From JAVBKE01 sp031554215 (GTDB taxonomy: Bacteria; Bacillota; Bacilli; JARBTR01): 42,829 nucleotides of DNA. The stretch lies in contig JAVBKF010000024.1 in assembly GCA_031554215.1 (NCBI GenBank), positions 1 through 42,829 on the forward strand, written 5' to 3'. Numbering within the stretch: position 1 is the stretch's first letter; every line of letters begins with the position of its first letter. Made by a program: the position numbers and the translations under genes. Positions 24,611 through 33,959 of this stretch are shown here, piece by piece. The notes below the pieces were generated by a model. The model searched no databases. It had not been told where the DNA came from and saw nothing but the letters and a program-made list of their open reading frames with translations.

Positions 24611-25273
24611 TTACGCTGTTTTTTGCTCAGATTTCACTACTGGAATAATCAAATATTTACGTTGTCCGTTCCAGTTGTAAACAAATTTGAAGCCCGCCCA
24701 TATAAGATGCCCGATCCGAAAATCAAATATACATTTGACGTGGATTAAATGGGTTTTTTTATAGAAAAATGGGTCCACTGATATTTGTGGTACACAATGA
24801 ACTGTAAACACATTTTCAAGAATTGGAACGATTGTGCCGAGAATACTCCAATATCCACCGACATACATCGCTGTTTTGACTGCATCTACATCCCCAATCA
24901 CGCTGGCAATCTGTAAATCCTTAATGTGAACATGTTCAAGAAATTTAAAAACAATCCGCTTCAAACTAAATGTAAGGGTAATCATTCGCTTAAATTGATC
25001 AATTTTCTCCATCAAGTTAGCCACTGTGAAATTCTTTTTCTCTGCTGGATTGCCGTCTGTTGTCCCACTCTTTTCTTTCACACCAATCGCAGCTTCATCT
25101 AGTTTTGCCTTTATTTCTAAGGCTTTCTTATAATGAATCAGTCCGCGGATTGCACTGAACCGAATCATTAGATGATTGGTGTCATCTTCCTTTGCATAGT
25201 TGACCTCAATTTGAATCTTCAACATTATCACTAGAAGAGCCAATAACAACACGATTAATATGAACCACTCCAA
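24611..25273 (-). CDS. ytfI: DUF2953 family protein (YtfI)
   Basis: From TTG 25273 the product has 220 residues: an N-terminal membrane helix (WFILIVLLLALLVIMLKI), then IQIEVNYAKEDD and a beta-rich domain containing VGGYWSILGTIVPILEN and RIGHLIWAGFKF, typical of DUF2953. The family is conserved next to ytfJ in spore formers; its role is unknown. GGAGGA lies just before the TTG; the upstream in-frame TTG at 25288 overlaps that site and is less likely. Confidence 0.88.
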   Translation of the reverse strand: MEWFILIVLLLALLVIMLKIQIEVNYAKEDDTNHLMIRFSAIRGLIHYKKALEIKAKLDEAAIGVKEKSGTTDGNPAEKKNFTVANLMEKIDQFKRMITLTFSLKRIVFKFLEHVHIKDLQIASVIGDVDAVKTAMYVGGYWSILGTIVPILENVFTVHCVPQISVDPFFYKKTHLIHVKCIFDFRIGHLIWAGFKFVYNWNGQRKYLIIPVVKSEQKTA

Positions 25274-25331
25274 AACGGCTTCCTCCAAACACCACGATCA
25301 ATTTATCAACTTCTATTATTGACAAGAAAAT

Positions 25332-25382
25332 AAAAAGTAAACAAGTTGGCATCAATTTGATTGGCATCTTGTTTACTTTTTT
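25332..25382. terminator. Bidirectional terminator between yteJ and ytfI
   Basis: AAAAAGTAAACAAG (25332-25345) pairs with CTTGTTTACTTTTT (25368-25381), extended inward by GGCATCAA/TTGGCATC-type partial pairing. It should end the sppA-yteJ transcript. Confidence 0.8.
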
Positions 25383-25405
25383 ATTTTCATTTGATTTTCA
25401 TTGCG

Positions 25406-26371
25406 CTACCTTTTTTCAAAAACAACAGCGGTATCTGCGAACAGGTCATGTAATCCTTGTTTCTTCGGTAAAAACGCAACCAACAAGTAGGTGAGTTTCA
25501 TAAACCAAAATACAGAGACGATATAGCGGCCAACGAGCTCCCGGAAAATCGTACTCCCCCATGTTAAGCGGTCCGTCTCTACAGAAACGACTTTCAAACC
25601 CAAAATCATTTTCCCAAGTGTCGCTTGGAAGAATTTCGTCATCAATACAAAATAACTAAAAAAGATGACTTGTGTTACAACTGAGAAAGGCGAAAAACGC
25701 GTCTGTTCTGCAAAACTGATATCGAAAATAAGGAATACTGGTGTTATGAAGATGTTACTAATGAAGCCAACAACCATTATATCAATTGTAAATGCCCAAA
25801 AGCGCATCCAAAATCCTGTATATGCTTTCTTCTGCTGCTTATCTGTTTTAACTGTCCCGTGAAGTTGCTTGCGAAATGAAGCCCGAGAGGCAGTCAACCT
25901 GTTCAAGTTCTTCTCTTCGGCCCCAACGTCTGTCAGCGGCTCTTGCAACTGCTTCACAGGGCTCATCTCTGTGCTCGCTTGCTGATGAGCAGGTGTACTG
26001 TTTTTGGTGGCACGACTCTCTACCACACCAAGAGCTTGCTTACGAAACCCAGAGCGGCTTGTAACGGTCGCTTGCCGTTTCTTACGTTCGTCTGCTGTGA
26101 TGACTGTACGCCCAAACTGGGTCTGAAATCCGGGGCTCTCTGAAGCGCTTGGCTGATCAATCGTTACTGCTACTTCTTCAGTTGGAGGAGGTGCAATTTC
26201 TGACGAGCGCTCTATATAAGCTGATTGCCCTGCTCCATACGCTGACCGAGTCCCTGGAACACTCCGCGGCTGCCGAGTATCGCCTGTCCCTTTCGGTGGC
26301 AGCTTCCGGAACGTATATCGTTCTCCCGGTTTAGGGAAAACCAGTTGATTTAAGTCCTTTTTTCTATCCAT
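25406..26371 (-). CDS. yteJ: RDD family membrane protein (YteJ) with long N-terminal extension
   Basis: The 321-residue product has the RDD domain in its C-terminal half, about 188-318: YTGFWMRFWAFTIDIMVVGF, TLGKMILGLKVV and KKQGLHDLFADTAVV. The first 185 residues are hydrophilic, rich in Arg, Ser, Thr, Pro and Gln, and probably disordered. They contain a repeated motif, RSGFRKQALGVV near 108 and RASFRKQLHGTV near 166. B. subtilis YteJ lacks such an extension. The gene begins 12 bp after sppA on the same strand behind AGGAGG, keeping the sppA-yteJ pair seen in Bacillus. RDD proteins have been linked to ion transport, but the role here is unknown. Confidence 0.88.
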   Translation of the reverse strand: MDRKKDLNQLVFPKPGERYTFRKLPPKGTGDTRQPRSVPGTRSAYGAGQSAYIERSSEIAPPPTEEVAVTIDQPSASESPGFQTQFGRTVITADERKKRQATVTSRSGFRKQALGVVESRATKNSTPAHQQASTEMSPVKQLQEPLTDVGAEEKNLNRLTASRASFRKQLHGTVKTDKQQKKAYTGFWMRFWAFTIDIMVVGFISNIFITPVFLIFDISFAEQTRFSPFSVVTQVIFFSYFVLMTKFFQATLGKMILGLKVVSVETDRLTWGSTIFRELVGRYIVSVFWFMKLTYLLVAFLPKKQGLHDLFADTAVVFEKR

Positions 26372-26383
26372 TGCATAGCCCTC

Positions 26384-27382
26384 CTATTCTGCTGTATACA
26401 GGTACATTAGACGTGGAGAATTCGCTTGCTGCAATTCATTCAATAATGCAACCGACTGTGCCTCTTGATCAAGCATCCCCTTCGCACCGTAACTAAGCAT
26501 TGATGTGAAATTCGCATCTGCTGTAGGTGTCCATTCGACAACTTGTGCACCTTCAATTCCTTCATCCGCAAGCATTGCATCGACTGTATCTTCTAAATAA
26601 CCAAATTCATCAATCAGTCCTGCCTCTTTTGCCTGCTTCCCGTCCATAATCCGTCCGTCAGCAATCAGCTTCACTTCATCAACCGACATGCCGCGTCCTT
26701 CCGCAACAATTTCGACAAAACCTTGGTAAGCATTATCGACCATTGACTGCAAGATCTCCTGATCTTCTGGTGTTTGTTCCCGTGTTGGGCTACCAATATC
26801 TTTATAAGGGCCACTCTTCACCGTTGTATCCTTAATGCCGTACCGCTCAAGGAGTCCGGTGAAATTAAGCCCAGACATGATGACACCGATTGAACCAGTC
26901 ATGCAAGTCTCTGGTGCAAAAATTTTGTCAGCACCAGCTGATATGTAATAACCACCAGAAGCTGCCATTGTCCCCATTGATACATAAACAGGAATCCGCT
27001 CCTCTATTTCTGAAAGTTTTGCAGCAATTTCCGCGCTCTCCGTCACCCCGCCGCCCGGTGAATTAACTTGAAGTACTAACCCCTTCACCGTTTCATCCTC
27101 TAGCACCGTATTCAGTGAGTTCATGAACAAATCGTGGTTATAGCCTTCTCCGCTCAGATAGGAAGTAGAAGAATCTTGAATGACACCATCAACCTCGAGA
27201 ATAACAACCTTCTCTGCAGGGTTTCCTTCAAGATAAACAGCTTCCTGATATTCACCAGTCGACTCAAACAATCCTGCATAGACATCCTCACTGTTTTCCT
27301 TGATTTGAAAAATACTCATTGATGTTGAAAATAGTAATAGTATGACTGCAATTAATAATGCAAACCACCTTTTTTTCTTCAA
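26384..27382 (-). CDS. sppA: Signal peptide peptidase SppA (type I)
   Basis: From TTG 27382 the product has 332 residues. It starts MKKKRWFALLIAVILLL, a membrane anchor, and continues into the S49 protease core. The catalytic serine lies in MGTMAASGGYYISAGADKIF and the lysine in TTVKSGPYKDIGSPTR. Short SppA proteins form ring-shaped octamers on the outer face of the membrane and degrade leftover signal peptides. AAGGCGG stands eight bases before the TTG. In-frame ATG 27400 and a much longer frame to 27544 exist but have no ribosome binding site. It is followed by yteJ. Confidence 0.93.
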   Translation of the reverse strand: MKKKRWFALLIAVILLLFSTSMSIFQIKENSEDVYAGLFESTGEYQEAVYLEGNPAEKVVILEVDGVIQDSSTSYLSGEGYNHDLFMNSLNTVLEDETVKGLVLQVNSPGGGVTESAEIAAKLSEIEERIPVYVSMGTMAASGGYYISAGADKIFAPETCMTGSIGVIMSGLNFTGLLERYGIKDTTVKSGPYKDIGSPTREQTPEDQEILQSMVDNAYQGFVEIVAEGRGMSVDEVKLIADGRIMDGKQAKEAGLIDEFGYLEDTVDAMLADEGIEGAQVVEWTPTADANFTSMLSYGAKGMLDQEAQSVALLNELQQANSPRLMYLYTAE

Positions 27383-27627
27383 TCTAAACACCGCCTTCAT
27401 TTCTATTTTTTCTTGCGAGGGAAAATCTTTTTTAAAAATTTTTATATCCACTGAATTCAATTGAATAAAATTGAACAATATTGATAGATAAGCAAGTATT
27501 CTCTCCCGTGCATTCCTTATTATATCAAAACATATCCAATGCAAGCAGAAAAATTTTCCCTGAGAAAAGGGAAAGGGTTGTCGAATCTTGTTTTTTTGAC
27601 TATGATAGATATAGACTATTTGTAGAA

Positions 27628-28284
27628 ATGAGTGTCATTATGAGTGTAAAGTTAAGTAAAGTTCAGAGAAGAATCATTTTACTAACATTAGTATTAGGGT
27701 TGCTCTCGATTGTTCTATGGCGGTTCACCACTGTAGAGCCAGGCGGTACATATTCAGTCAATTTAGTGCCAGCTGATAACCTCGATAAAAGTATTCCCGG
27801 CGAGGCAGAAATTGTCTATGAGGAAGACATAGATGGTGGACAATACTTCTTGAAAGAAGTAAAAACTGAGGATGGCGAAGAAATATTTTTCTACGAGCAA
27901 CCACAACCCATCAAGTTTGGGGCGACGAACACGCTAAATGATGATGAATTCAACACTTGGCAAATTCATATTGGCGAAAGAGTTGACCAATTGGGATTTT
28001 GGGGTAAGTTTTTTGTCATCTTACCGAATGTCTTGTACTGGTTTGTTATCGTTTGTCTATTCGCATTTGAAGGCTTTTTAAATGACATGATCGCTTTGCT
28101 TGAGGTGAGTAAGGAAGATAAGCGTACATTTAACAGTTTTGACCGTTTTGCTTCACGCCTAGGGGTTCGTTTGAAGAAATGGCGCGACAATGTAAAATAC
28201 AAAAATAGAATTTCATATTTCTGTATGTTCCTTGGAACAGTACTCGCGCTTCTATGGTTCTTACATCAGTACAAAATTTTGTAA
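27628..28284 (+). CDS. Membrane protein of unknown function (about 218 aa)
   Basis: I do not recognise a family. The product has a first hydrophobic helix (RRIILLTLVLGLLSIVLW, about 15-32) and an exposed acidic domain of roughly 95 residues (NLVPADNLDKSIPGEAEIVY...). A second helix follows (FFVILPNVLYWFVIVCLFAF, about 130-150), then a basic cytoplasmic stretch and a final helix (FCMFLGTVLALLWFL). Start ATG 27628 or 27640 is chosen by where the protein-like sequence begins; the ribosome binding site is weak. It is divergent from sppA, and a strong terminator follows. Confidence 0.6.
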   Translation: MSVIMSVKLSKVQRRIILLTLVLGLLSIVLWRFTTVEPGGTYSVNLVPADNLDKSIPGEAEIVYEEDIDGGQYFLKEVKTEDGEEIFFYEQPQPIKFGATNTLNDDEFNTWQIHIGERVDQLGFWGKFFVILPNVLYWFVIVCLFAFEGFLNDMIALLEVSKEDKRTFNSFDRFASRLGVRLKKWRDNVKYKNRISYFCMFLGTVLALLWFLHQYKIL

Positions 28285-28616
28285 AAAGAGCTGGTGCATC
28301 CTAAAACTAGCGCCATAAACAAAAATGGGACAATCTTGACCGAAAGGTCGGTGTTGTCCCATTTTTATTGAGGTACTGACTAGGGTCCCGTTCCCCCTAA
28401 GCTACTAATACGAATACTGGTTGTACATTTATACCGAACGATGTGTGTTCTCACCATTTCCCGGGCAATTTACAGGCGCTTTAGAGCACCCTGTTAGCAC
28501 TTTTATTACCCGGTTATAAGAAGGTTGAGAAAATTGTTTGCTAGTCGCTGCCTCATTGCAACGACAACCTAAGAATGGATTGTCTATTGCAGTTATCAGT
28601 CAACAACATAACCTGT
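28285..28616. other. Intergenic region between the membrane protein gene and rarD
   Basis: Apart from the terminator at 28321-28366 I see nothing that supports a gene or regulatory site. Confidence 0.5.
28321..28366. terminator. Strong terminator with branched stem
   Basis: AAAAATGGGACAA (28321-28333) pairs with TTGTCCCATTTTT (28354-28366) around an inner GACC/GGTC hairpin. Confidence 0.85.
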
Positions 28617-29528
28617 TTAAACAGAAGCTTGCTTTGATTTATTAGATGAATTTTTAGCAAATATTTTGGTTTTGGAGAGAGAGAATATCAATAACCCGAT
28701 CCAAATCAGTGTAAATGACACTAGGTGTGCCATTGTGAATGTTTCTTTATAAACAAATACGCCAATAAATAACATCATGGTCGGGGCAATGAATTGAACA
28801 AATCCTAGCGTTGACAGTGGAATGAGTCTTGCTCCTTTAGAAAAGAATAACAGCGGGATTGCAGTGACCGCTCCAGCTGCCACTAACATGACTGTCTGTT
28901 TCCAGTCAGACCCCATGTTGACATCACTACTAAATAAATAGAGAAGCGCCACCGGAAACACCATCATCGATTCGACTGCGATGCCGATTTCCGCATCGAT
29001 TGGAATCATCTTTTTAATCAACCCATATGTGGCAAACGTCCCTGCAAGTGCTAATGAAATATACGGCACTCCGCCAGAATCAATAGAAACGACTAGAACG
29101 CCTAAGAAAGCAATTATCACTGAAAAATATTGGATAATTGTCAATCTTTCCTTTAACACAATGATCCCGAGTACAACGCTCACCAAGGGATTGATATAGT
29201 AACCTAGACTCGTTTGTAGAATATGACCATTATTTACCGCCCATATGTAGATGCCCCAGTTTGTCACCACTAGAAAGCTAGCAATTGTTAAAGCAGAAAA
29301 CTTCTTCTTTTCTGCAAACAATTGTTTCACTGTGCTTAAAAACAGCTGCCTCTTTCCAACCACAACGAGTAATGACATCATAAAGACAAATGCCCAAATC
29401 ACTCTATGTGCCAAAATTTGACCAGCAGGCACCGAGTCAAGCTGATGCCAATAAATCGGCAGAATCCCCCAAATAACATATGATAAAATAGCATAAAAAA
29501 TCCCCTGTTGTTCTGATTTCTGCTTCAT
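28617..29528 (-). CDS. rarD: RarD-type EamA family transporter
   Basis: The 303-residue product has ten hydrophobic segments and the RarD-specific start GIFYAILSYVIWGILPIYWHQL, followed by AHRVIWAF and LGYYINPLVSVVLG. These are EamA-superfamily exporters; E. coli RarD was named for chloramphenicol tolerance, and the natural substrate is unknown. TTGGAGATGAG precedes the ATG. It is an apparently single-gene unit with no terminator identified. Confidence 0.92.
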   Translation of the reverse strand: MKQKSEQQGIFYAILSYVIWGILPIYWHQLDSVPAGQILAHRVIWAFVFMMSLLVVVGKRQLFLSTVKQLFAEKKKFSALTIASFLVVTNWGIYIWAVNNGHILQTSLGYYINPLVSVVLGIIVLKERLTIIQYFSVIIAFLGVLVVSIDSGGVPYISLALAGTFATYGLIKKMIPIDAEIGIAVESMMVFPVALLYLFSSDVNMGSDWKQTVMLVAAGAVTAIPLLFFSKGARLIPLSTLGFVQFIAPTMMLFIGVFVYKETFTMAHLVSFTLIWIGLLIFSLSKTKIFAKNSSNKSKQASV

Positions 29529-30287
29529 AACTCATCTCCAATTTTAAATAAGACCATTTTAACACACTTTTTTAGTACCGAACTGAGCTGAAATAAAATA
29601 CTGGTTCTTCTATCATAGTTACTTTAGGTCATGCACAGCACTGATTACTGAAAATTTATTGACAAGCGCAAAACGGAATGCGGGCAGTACCAGAGAAGTA
29701 GCACCACTATGCAGAGAGAACTAGATCGTGCTATCAAAAAAGGTTGCTCGCCACAAGATACAACATTCGGTGCAACCTGTCGCCTCTGGTAAGTACAAAA
29801 TTCTCCTCACCACTCTTTTCTTGCTTCTTTAACAAAGTCCAGATAATGTCCGTAAAAAGATACAACGAACACTGACAACATGCGTCTAGTTGCATAAAAC
29901 CTCATGAAACCAACACCAGTGAGTCATCACTTTGCAAAGACAGCTCTGGTCCAGCGCAGAAATGTTCATAAGGCCGCCAAAAGTCATCTGCCAGAAATGG
30001 TTCCCGATCCAGTAAATCATCAATATCAAAATGCATGATGGAAAGAATGTGGCTCATTACGTCCCGATCATCAAATAGAAATCCAAGAAAAGCTTATGGT
30101 CACCTGTTGATAAACCATTCCCACTCGCGAGTACAGTAAACAAAAAATAGACAGCGCCAAATGAACCAATTGGTGATATGATGAAAGTATCATTTTCCTT
30201 GGGTAGAAATGCCGACTTATAGAAGATAGAAGTGAAGTCATTTCGGTCATACCCGTGTAGGAATTCAAGTAGGCGGAGGTTCAACAG
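29529..30287. other. Long gap with fragments of degraded coding sequence
   Basis: No intact gene is supported in this 760-bp gap. On the minus strand 29902-30057 can encode 51 residues (FDIDDLLDREPFLADDFWRP region), and an adjacent frame up to 30284 looks protein-like but ends in a different phase, as if a gene had decayed by frameshift. On the plus strand a 45-codon open stretch ends at about 29792 (GCSPQDTTFGATCRLW). None is recognised. Confidence 0.35.
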
Positions 30288-30941
30288 ATGAAGTTTGTGA
30301 TATCTTACAGTGGTGGGAAAGATAGTGCTTTAGCGTTTCACAGAATGTTGAAGGCAGGTCATACGCCGGTAGCTATGCTCACGACAATCAATCCAGAGCA
30401 GGAACGCTCATGGTTCCACGGCATGCAAAGCGAATTATTACAGGCAGTTTCTGAGCGGCTAGGTATCCCGCTTATTCCTTGCTATTGCAAGCCAAGTGAA
30501 TATGGCAACGCTCTTGAAACCGGATTGCGCAAAGCGAAAGATCTGGGTGCAGAGGCATGCGTTTTTGGTGATATTGATATTCCCGGGCATCTCGAATGGA
30601 ATACAGAACGTTGCAAGCATGCCGGACTCGGCTGTATCCTTCCACTATGGCAGGAAGATAGAGAGCAGTTAGCAACCGAAGTCATTACCAGCGGATTTAA
30701 GGCTGTCGTCAAGATCGTCCAATGTGAAGCACTTGGGAGTGAGTTCCTCGGGGAAACCCTGACATTGCCACTGCTGGGCGATATCAGTGCTACAGGCAGT
30801 GACGTCTGTGGTGAAAACGGTGAGTATCATACCTTTGTTTACGATGGTCCCATCTTCAGCGAAGCAATCCCTATTGCTCTTGGAGACATCATTGATCTTG
30901 GCACGCATCAGGCGATAGACATTATTTATCAACCAAAATAA
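30288..30941 (+). CDS. Dph6-type PP-loop ATPase (diphthine-ammonia ligase family)
   Basis: The 217-residue product starts with the PP-loop KFVISYSGGKDSALAFHRML and ends with DVCGENGEYHTFVYDGPIF, the two signature blocks of the MJ0570/Dph6 family. In archaea and eukaryotes this family amidates diphthine on elongation factor 2. Bacteria lack diphthamide, so the substrate here is unknown; an ATP-dependent amide- or thio-type modification is likely from the fold. GGCGGAGG precedes the ATG. It is a single-gene unit. Confidence 0.9.
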   Translation: MKFVISYSGGKDSALAFHRMLKAGHTPVAMLTTINPEQERSWFHGMQSELLQAVSERLGIPLIPCYCKPSEYGNALETGLRKAKDLGAEACVFGDIDIPGHLEWNTERCKHAGLGCILPLWQEDREQLATEVITSGFKAVVKIVQCEALGSEFLGETLTLPLLGDISATGSDVCGENGEYHTFVYDGPIFSEAIPIALGDIIDLGTHQAIDIIYQPK

Positions 30942-31059
30942 TCACTGATAGCACGCCGAGTGGTGTGGGAACAGGCACAAAATGACTACAGTCCTTTATG
31001 CGGGGTACCAATATGATCGCGCAACACGTCAAATAGCATGAATTTCGGGTAAATTAAAA

Positions 31060-31092
31060 GGAAGTAGAATCGCCAGTGGCGATCCTACTTCC
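31060..31092 (-). terminator. Terminator after the SASP gene
   Basis: GGAAGTAG and CTACTTCC flank ATCGCC/GGCGAT; on the minus strand TTTTAATTT follows. It lies just after the SASP stop codon. Confidence 0.8.
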
Positions 31093-31108
31093 GTAGCCAT
31101 AGTCTATA

Positions 31109-31291
31109 TTATTTTGAAAGGCTGCTTTGAGCAATGTGGACTAAACGCTTTGTGATTTCTCCACCAACTGAACCGTTATCACGTGCAGTTGAATCAGCAC
31201 CAAGTGTTACGCCAAATTCTGAAGCGATTTCGTTCTTCATTTGGTCAAGAGCATGTTCGATTCCAGGAACAACTAATTTATTCTTTTGCAT
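31109..31291 (-). CDS. sspA: Alpha/beta-type small acid-soluble spore protein
   Basis: The 60-residue product contains NEIASEFGVTLGADSTARDNGSVGGEITKRLV (read as NEIASEFGV and ADSTARDNGSVGGEITKRLV), the two conserved blocks of alpha/beta SASPs, including the GPR protease cleavage site in SEFG. These proteins coat and protect spore DNA and supply amino acids on germination. AAGGAGGTG precedes the ATG. Position next to thiI matches B. subtilis sspA. Expression would be expected from a SigG promoter in the forespore; I could not fix its boxes with confidence. Confidence 0.95.
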   Translation of the reverse strand: MQKNKLVVPGIEHALDQMKNEIASEFGVTLGADSTARDNGSVGGEITKRLVHIAQSSLSK

Positions 31292-31441
31292 GAGTTTTCA
31301 CCTCCTTGTGAAGTTAGAGTGTGTAAAAACGCAAATGAATATGCAATGTGTAAATTAACAATTTTTAGCTATTTATTTTCGAGGCACTAAACAATTGTGT
31401 GTAGACGGACATTTCCGGTCTTATTTTCATTTCTTATGCGC

Positions 31442-31484
31442 AAAAAAACATGTAAATAGCTGATGCTATTTACATGTTTTTTTT
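31442..31484. terminator. Bidirectional terminator downstream of thiI
   Basis: AAAAAAACATGTAAATAGC pairs with GCTATTTACATGTTTTTTT around a 4-nt loop. It should end the nifS-like/thiI transcript. Confidence 0.88.
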
Positions 31485-31494
31485 GGAATAGCGA

Positions 31495-32703
31495 TTAAAA
31501 TAACTTGTCAAACGCATCCTCTTTCTTCGTTCGATTACTAAAAACCAATTTCTCCGTATCCTCTACCGCTTTCGCGATCATTGGCGCAAAATCAAATGCA
31601 TCTTCAAATTGATGAACTTTCTCGCGCCGTGGTTTTGTTTTTGGACTACTTGGTTTGAAAATAGTACAACAATCCTCGTATGGACGGATTGAAATATCAT
31701 ACGTATCTAGGTCCTTCGCTATTGCGATAATATCGTTTTTATCCATTGAGATGAGTGGGCGCAAAATCGGTGTATTCGTCACTTCGTTAATCGTATACAT
31801 ACTCTCAAGCGTCTGACTAGCCACTTGCCCAAGATTATCGCCTGTAACGATCGCCATTGCTTCACGTTTCGTGCGTATCGCTTCTACAATCCGAATCATG
31901 ATTCGGCGCATCACCGTAATCGAGTATCGGTCAGGGATACAATCATTGATTTGTTTTTGAATCTCAGTAAAGGGAACAATATGCAGCACCATTTTACCGT
32001 TTTGATGTGACAGTACTTCAGCCAAATCAATCACTTTCTGTCTTGCACGACTACTTGTATACGGCGGGCTTTCAAAATGAACACATTCTATCTCAACTCC
32101 GCGCTTCATCACCATATACCCTGCAACCGGACTATCAATACCACCTGAAAGCATCAGCATCGCCCGACCACCAGTTCCAATTGGAAGTCCGCCAACAGCC
32201 TTTTCAGTTTTCCCGGAAATATATGCAGCATCAGTCTTAATTTCAACTAGAAGCCTCAAGTCAGGATTGTGAACATCCACCGTTAGTGGCTGCCGATGAA
32301 TGAGTAAATGCGCACCAACTTCTCGGCTACAGGCCACCGAATCCAGTGGAAAATTTTTATCTGCCCGCTTCGTTTCGACTTTAAACGTCTTAATCTGATC
32401 ACCAAGCACCCTCGCATAACCAAGTGCAGTCGCTTTAATGGCATCTAAATCAGGTGTTGTTTTAAGCGCTGGTGTCAATGATAAAACGCCAAAAATCTGG
32501 CGAACAGCCGCGACTACTGCATGGTAATCTTCACCATGTAACGTGAGGACCATCCGCTCGTAGTGTGCATCTATTTCTACAGCTGGAAATCCCTTTAATG
32601 CGTGCTTGACGTTTTTGCGCAGCTGCTTCACAAACTGTCCACGATTTTTTCCCTTTAACGTAATTTCGCCATAGCGAACAATAATATGATCATAGTTTAC
32701 CAT
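31495..32703 (-). CDS. thiI: tRNA 4-thiouridine synthetase ThiI
   Basis: The 402-residue product has an N-terminal ferredoxin-like part with IIVRYGEITLKGKNRG, a THUMP domain (about 60-165) and the PP-loop MLSGGIDSPVAGYMVMKRG. This is the short form without the C-terminal rhodanese domain, as in B. subtilis. It makes 4-thiouridine at tRNA position 8, taking sulfur from the neighbouring cysteine desulfurase. Its ATG follows the stop of that gene without a gap, so the two are translationally coupled. Confidence 0.96.
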   Translation of the reverse strand: MVNYDHIIVRYGEITLKGKNRGQFVKQLRKNVKHALKGFPAVEIDAHYERMVLTLHGEDYHAVVAAVRQIFGVLSLTPALKTTPDLDAIKATALGYARVLGDQIKTFKVETKRADKNFPLDSVACSREVGAHLLIHRQPLTVDVHNPDLRLLVEIKTDAAYISGKTEKAVGGLPIGTGGRAMLMLSGGIDSPVAGYMVMKRGVEIECVHFESPPYTSSRARQKVIDLAEVLSHQNGKMVLHIVPFTEIQKQINDCIPDRYSITVMRRIMIRIVEAIRTKREAMAIVTGDNLGQVASQTLESMYTINEVTNTPILRPLISMDKNDIIAIAKDLDTYDISIRPYEDCCTIFKPSSPKTKPRREKVHQFEDAFDFAPMIAKAVEDTEKLVFSNRTKKEDAFDKLF

Positions 32704-33846
32704 TTATTTACCAACCTCACTTAATCGAACAATTGATGACTTAATCGTTTCAAGCGCAACCATCAGCTCTGACTCAGTCGTCTCATAGCAAAGACTAACA
32801 CGGACAGTACTACCAGCAATCGCTTCACTTTTCCCCATTGCTTGTACAACCTTACTCACGGACTTCATTTTTGAAGAACATGCGCTCGTTGTCGAAAGGT
32901 AAATTTGCTTTTCCTCAAGCATTCTCATGAACACCTCAGTGTTCACGGCTGGAATCGAAAAATTAACAATATGAGGTGCACATCCTATTGACGGTGTATT
33001 CATAATTGTTTCTGGTAGCCGGCTAATTTCCTCGTAGAATCGCAATTGCAACCCCTTTAACTGATGTACTTGATGTGCAAGCTTATCCGTAGCAATCCGC
33101 ATCGCCTTCGCAACAGTCACTGCACCAGCGACATTGACAGTACCACTGCGTAGCTTTCTTTCTTGACTGCCACCTGCAATAATCGGTTCGATCAAAATAC
33201 CACTTTTGATATATAAAATTCCTGTCCCCTTAATGCCATTAAATTTATGAGCTGACAATGAATATAAATCCACCGAAGAATCAACAATATCAAGTGGTAC
33301 CTTCCCAAATCCCTGAACACCATCAACATGAAAAAAAGCTTTAGGATAAGCGCGAACAATCTGACCAATTTCAGCAATCGGCTGCACAGCGCCTGTTTCA
33401 TTATTCACATGCATAATCGAAACAAGAATCGTATCATCTCGCATTGCATTCTTCACATCTGTTACCGAGATATGCCCATTCTGATTCACTGGAAGAATCG
33501 TAACATCAAAGCCAACTTTCTGTAGCTGCTCCATTGGAACGGAAACCGAGGGATGCTCGGTAGCGGAAACAATCAAATGTTTACCACGATTCTGATACCG
33601 CATTGCAATGCCCTTAATGGCAATATTGTTGCTCTCAGTTGCCCCCGCTGTAAAAATAATTTCACTACTCTCAGCACCAAGAATATCTGCCACCTGTTTG
33701 CGGGCTCTTGTCAACAACTGCTCTGCTTGCTCTCCAAAACCGTTACTCGAGGACGGGTTTCCCCAGTAAGTATTGTTGACCTCTGTGAAAGCGCTTAATA
33801 CCGCTGATTCTGGTTTTGTTGTAGCGCTATTATCCAAGAAAATCAT
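32704..33846 (-). CDS. nifZ: Cysteine desulfurase (NifZ/IscS-type)
   Basis: The 380-residue product starts MIFLDNSATTKPE and contains TAGATESNNIAIKG, HVDGVQGFGKVPLD, the PLP lysine in SLSAHKFNGIKGTG and the catalytic cysteine loop TTSACSSK. It removes sulfur from cysteine as an enzyme-bound persulfide; the partner is almost certainly ThiI, encoded directly downstream, as shown for NifZ-ThiI in B. subtilis. AAAGGAGAG precedes the ATG. Confidence 0.95.
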   Translation of the reverse strand: MIFLDNSATTKPESAVLSAFTEVNNTYWGNPSSSNGFGEQAEQLLTRARKQVADILGAESSEIIFTAGATESNNIAIKGIAMRYQNRGKHLIVSATEHPSVSVPMEQLQKVGFDVTILPVNQNGHISVTDVKNAMRDDTILVSIMHVNNETGAVQPIAEIGQIVRAYPKAFFHVDGVQGFGKVPLDIVDSSVDLYSLSAHKFNGIKGTGILYIKSGILIEPIIAGGSQERKLRSGTVNVAGAVTVAKAMRIATDKLAHQVHQLKGLQLRFYEEISRLPETIMNTPSIGCAPHIVNFSIPAVNTEVFMRMLEEKQIYLSTTSACSSKMKSVSKVVQAMGKSEAIAGSTVRVSLCYETTESELMVALETIKSSIVRLSEVGK

Positions 33847-33959
33847 CTGTTCTCTCCTTTATTTGCTTTCTGATTCAATTGATCATTGATCTTTTGCTTT
33901 TCAACGCTTCCGCTTTTCTATTGTTCCAACGCGCAGCGTGGGGTTTTCTTTTTAATTTC

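Noticed and set aside
30057..30284. 75-residue minus-strand frame beginning at the Dph6-type gene start
   Set aside because: It has no ribosome binding site, overlaps the start and ribosome binding site of the Dph6-type gene, and is at best part of decayed sequence.
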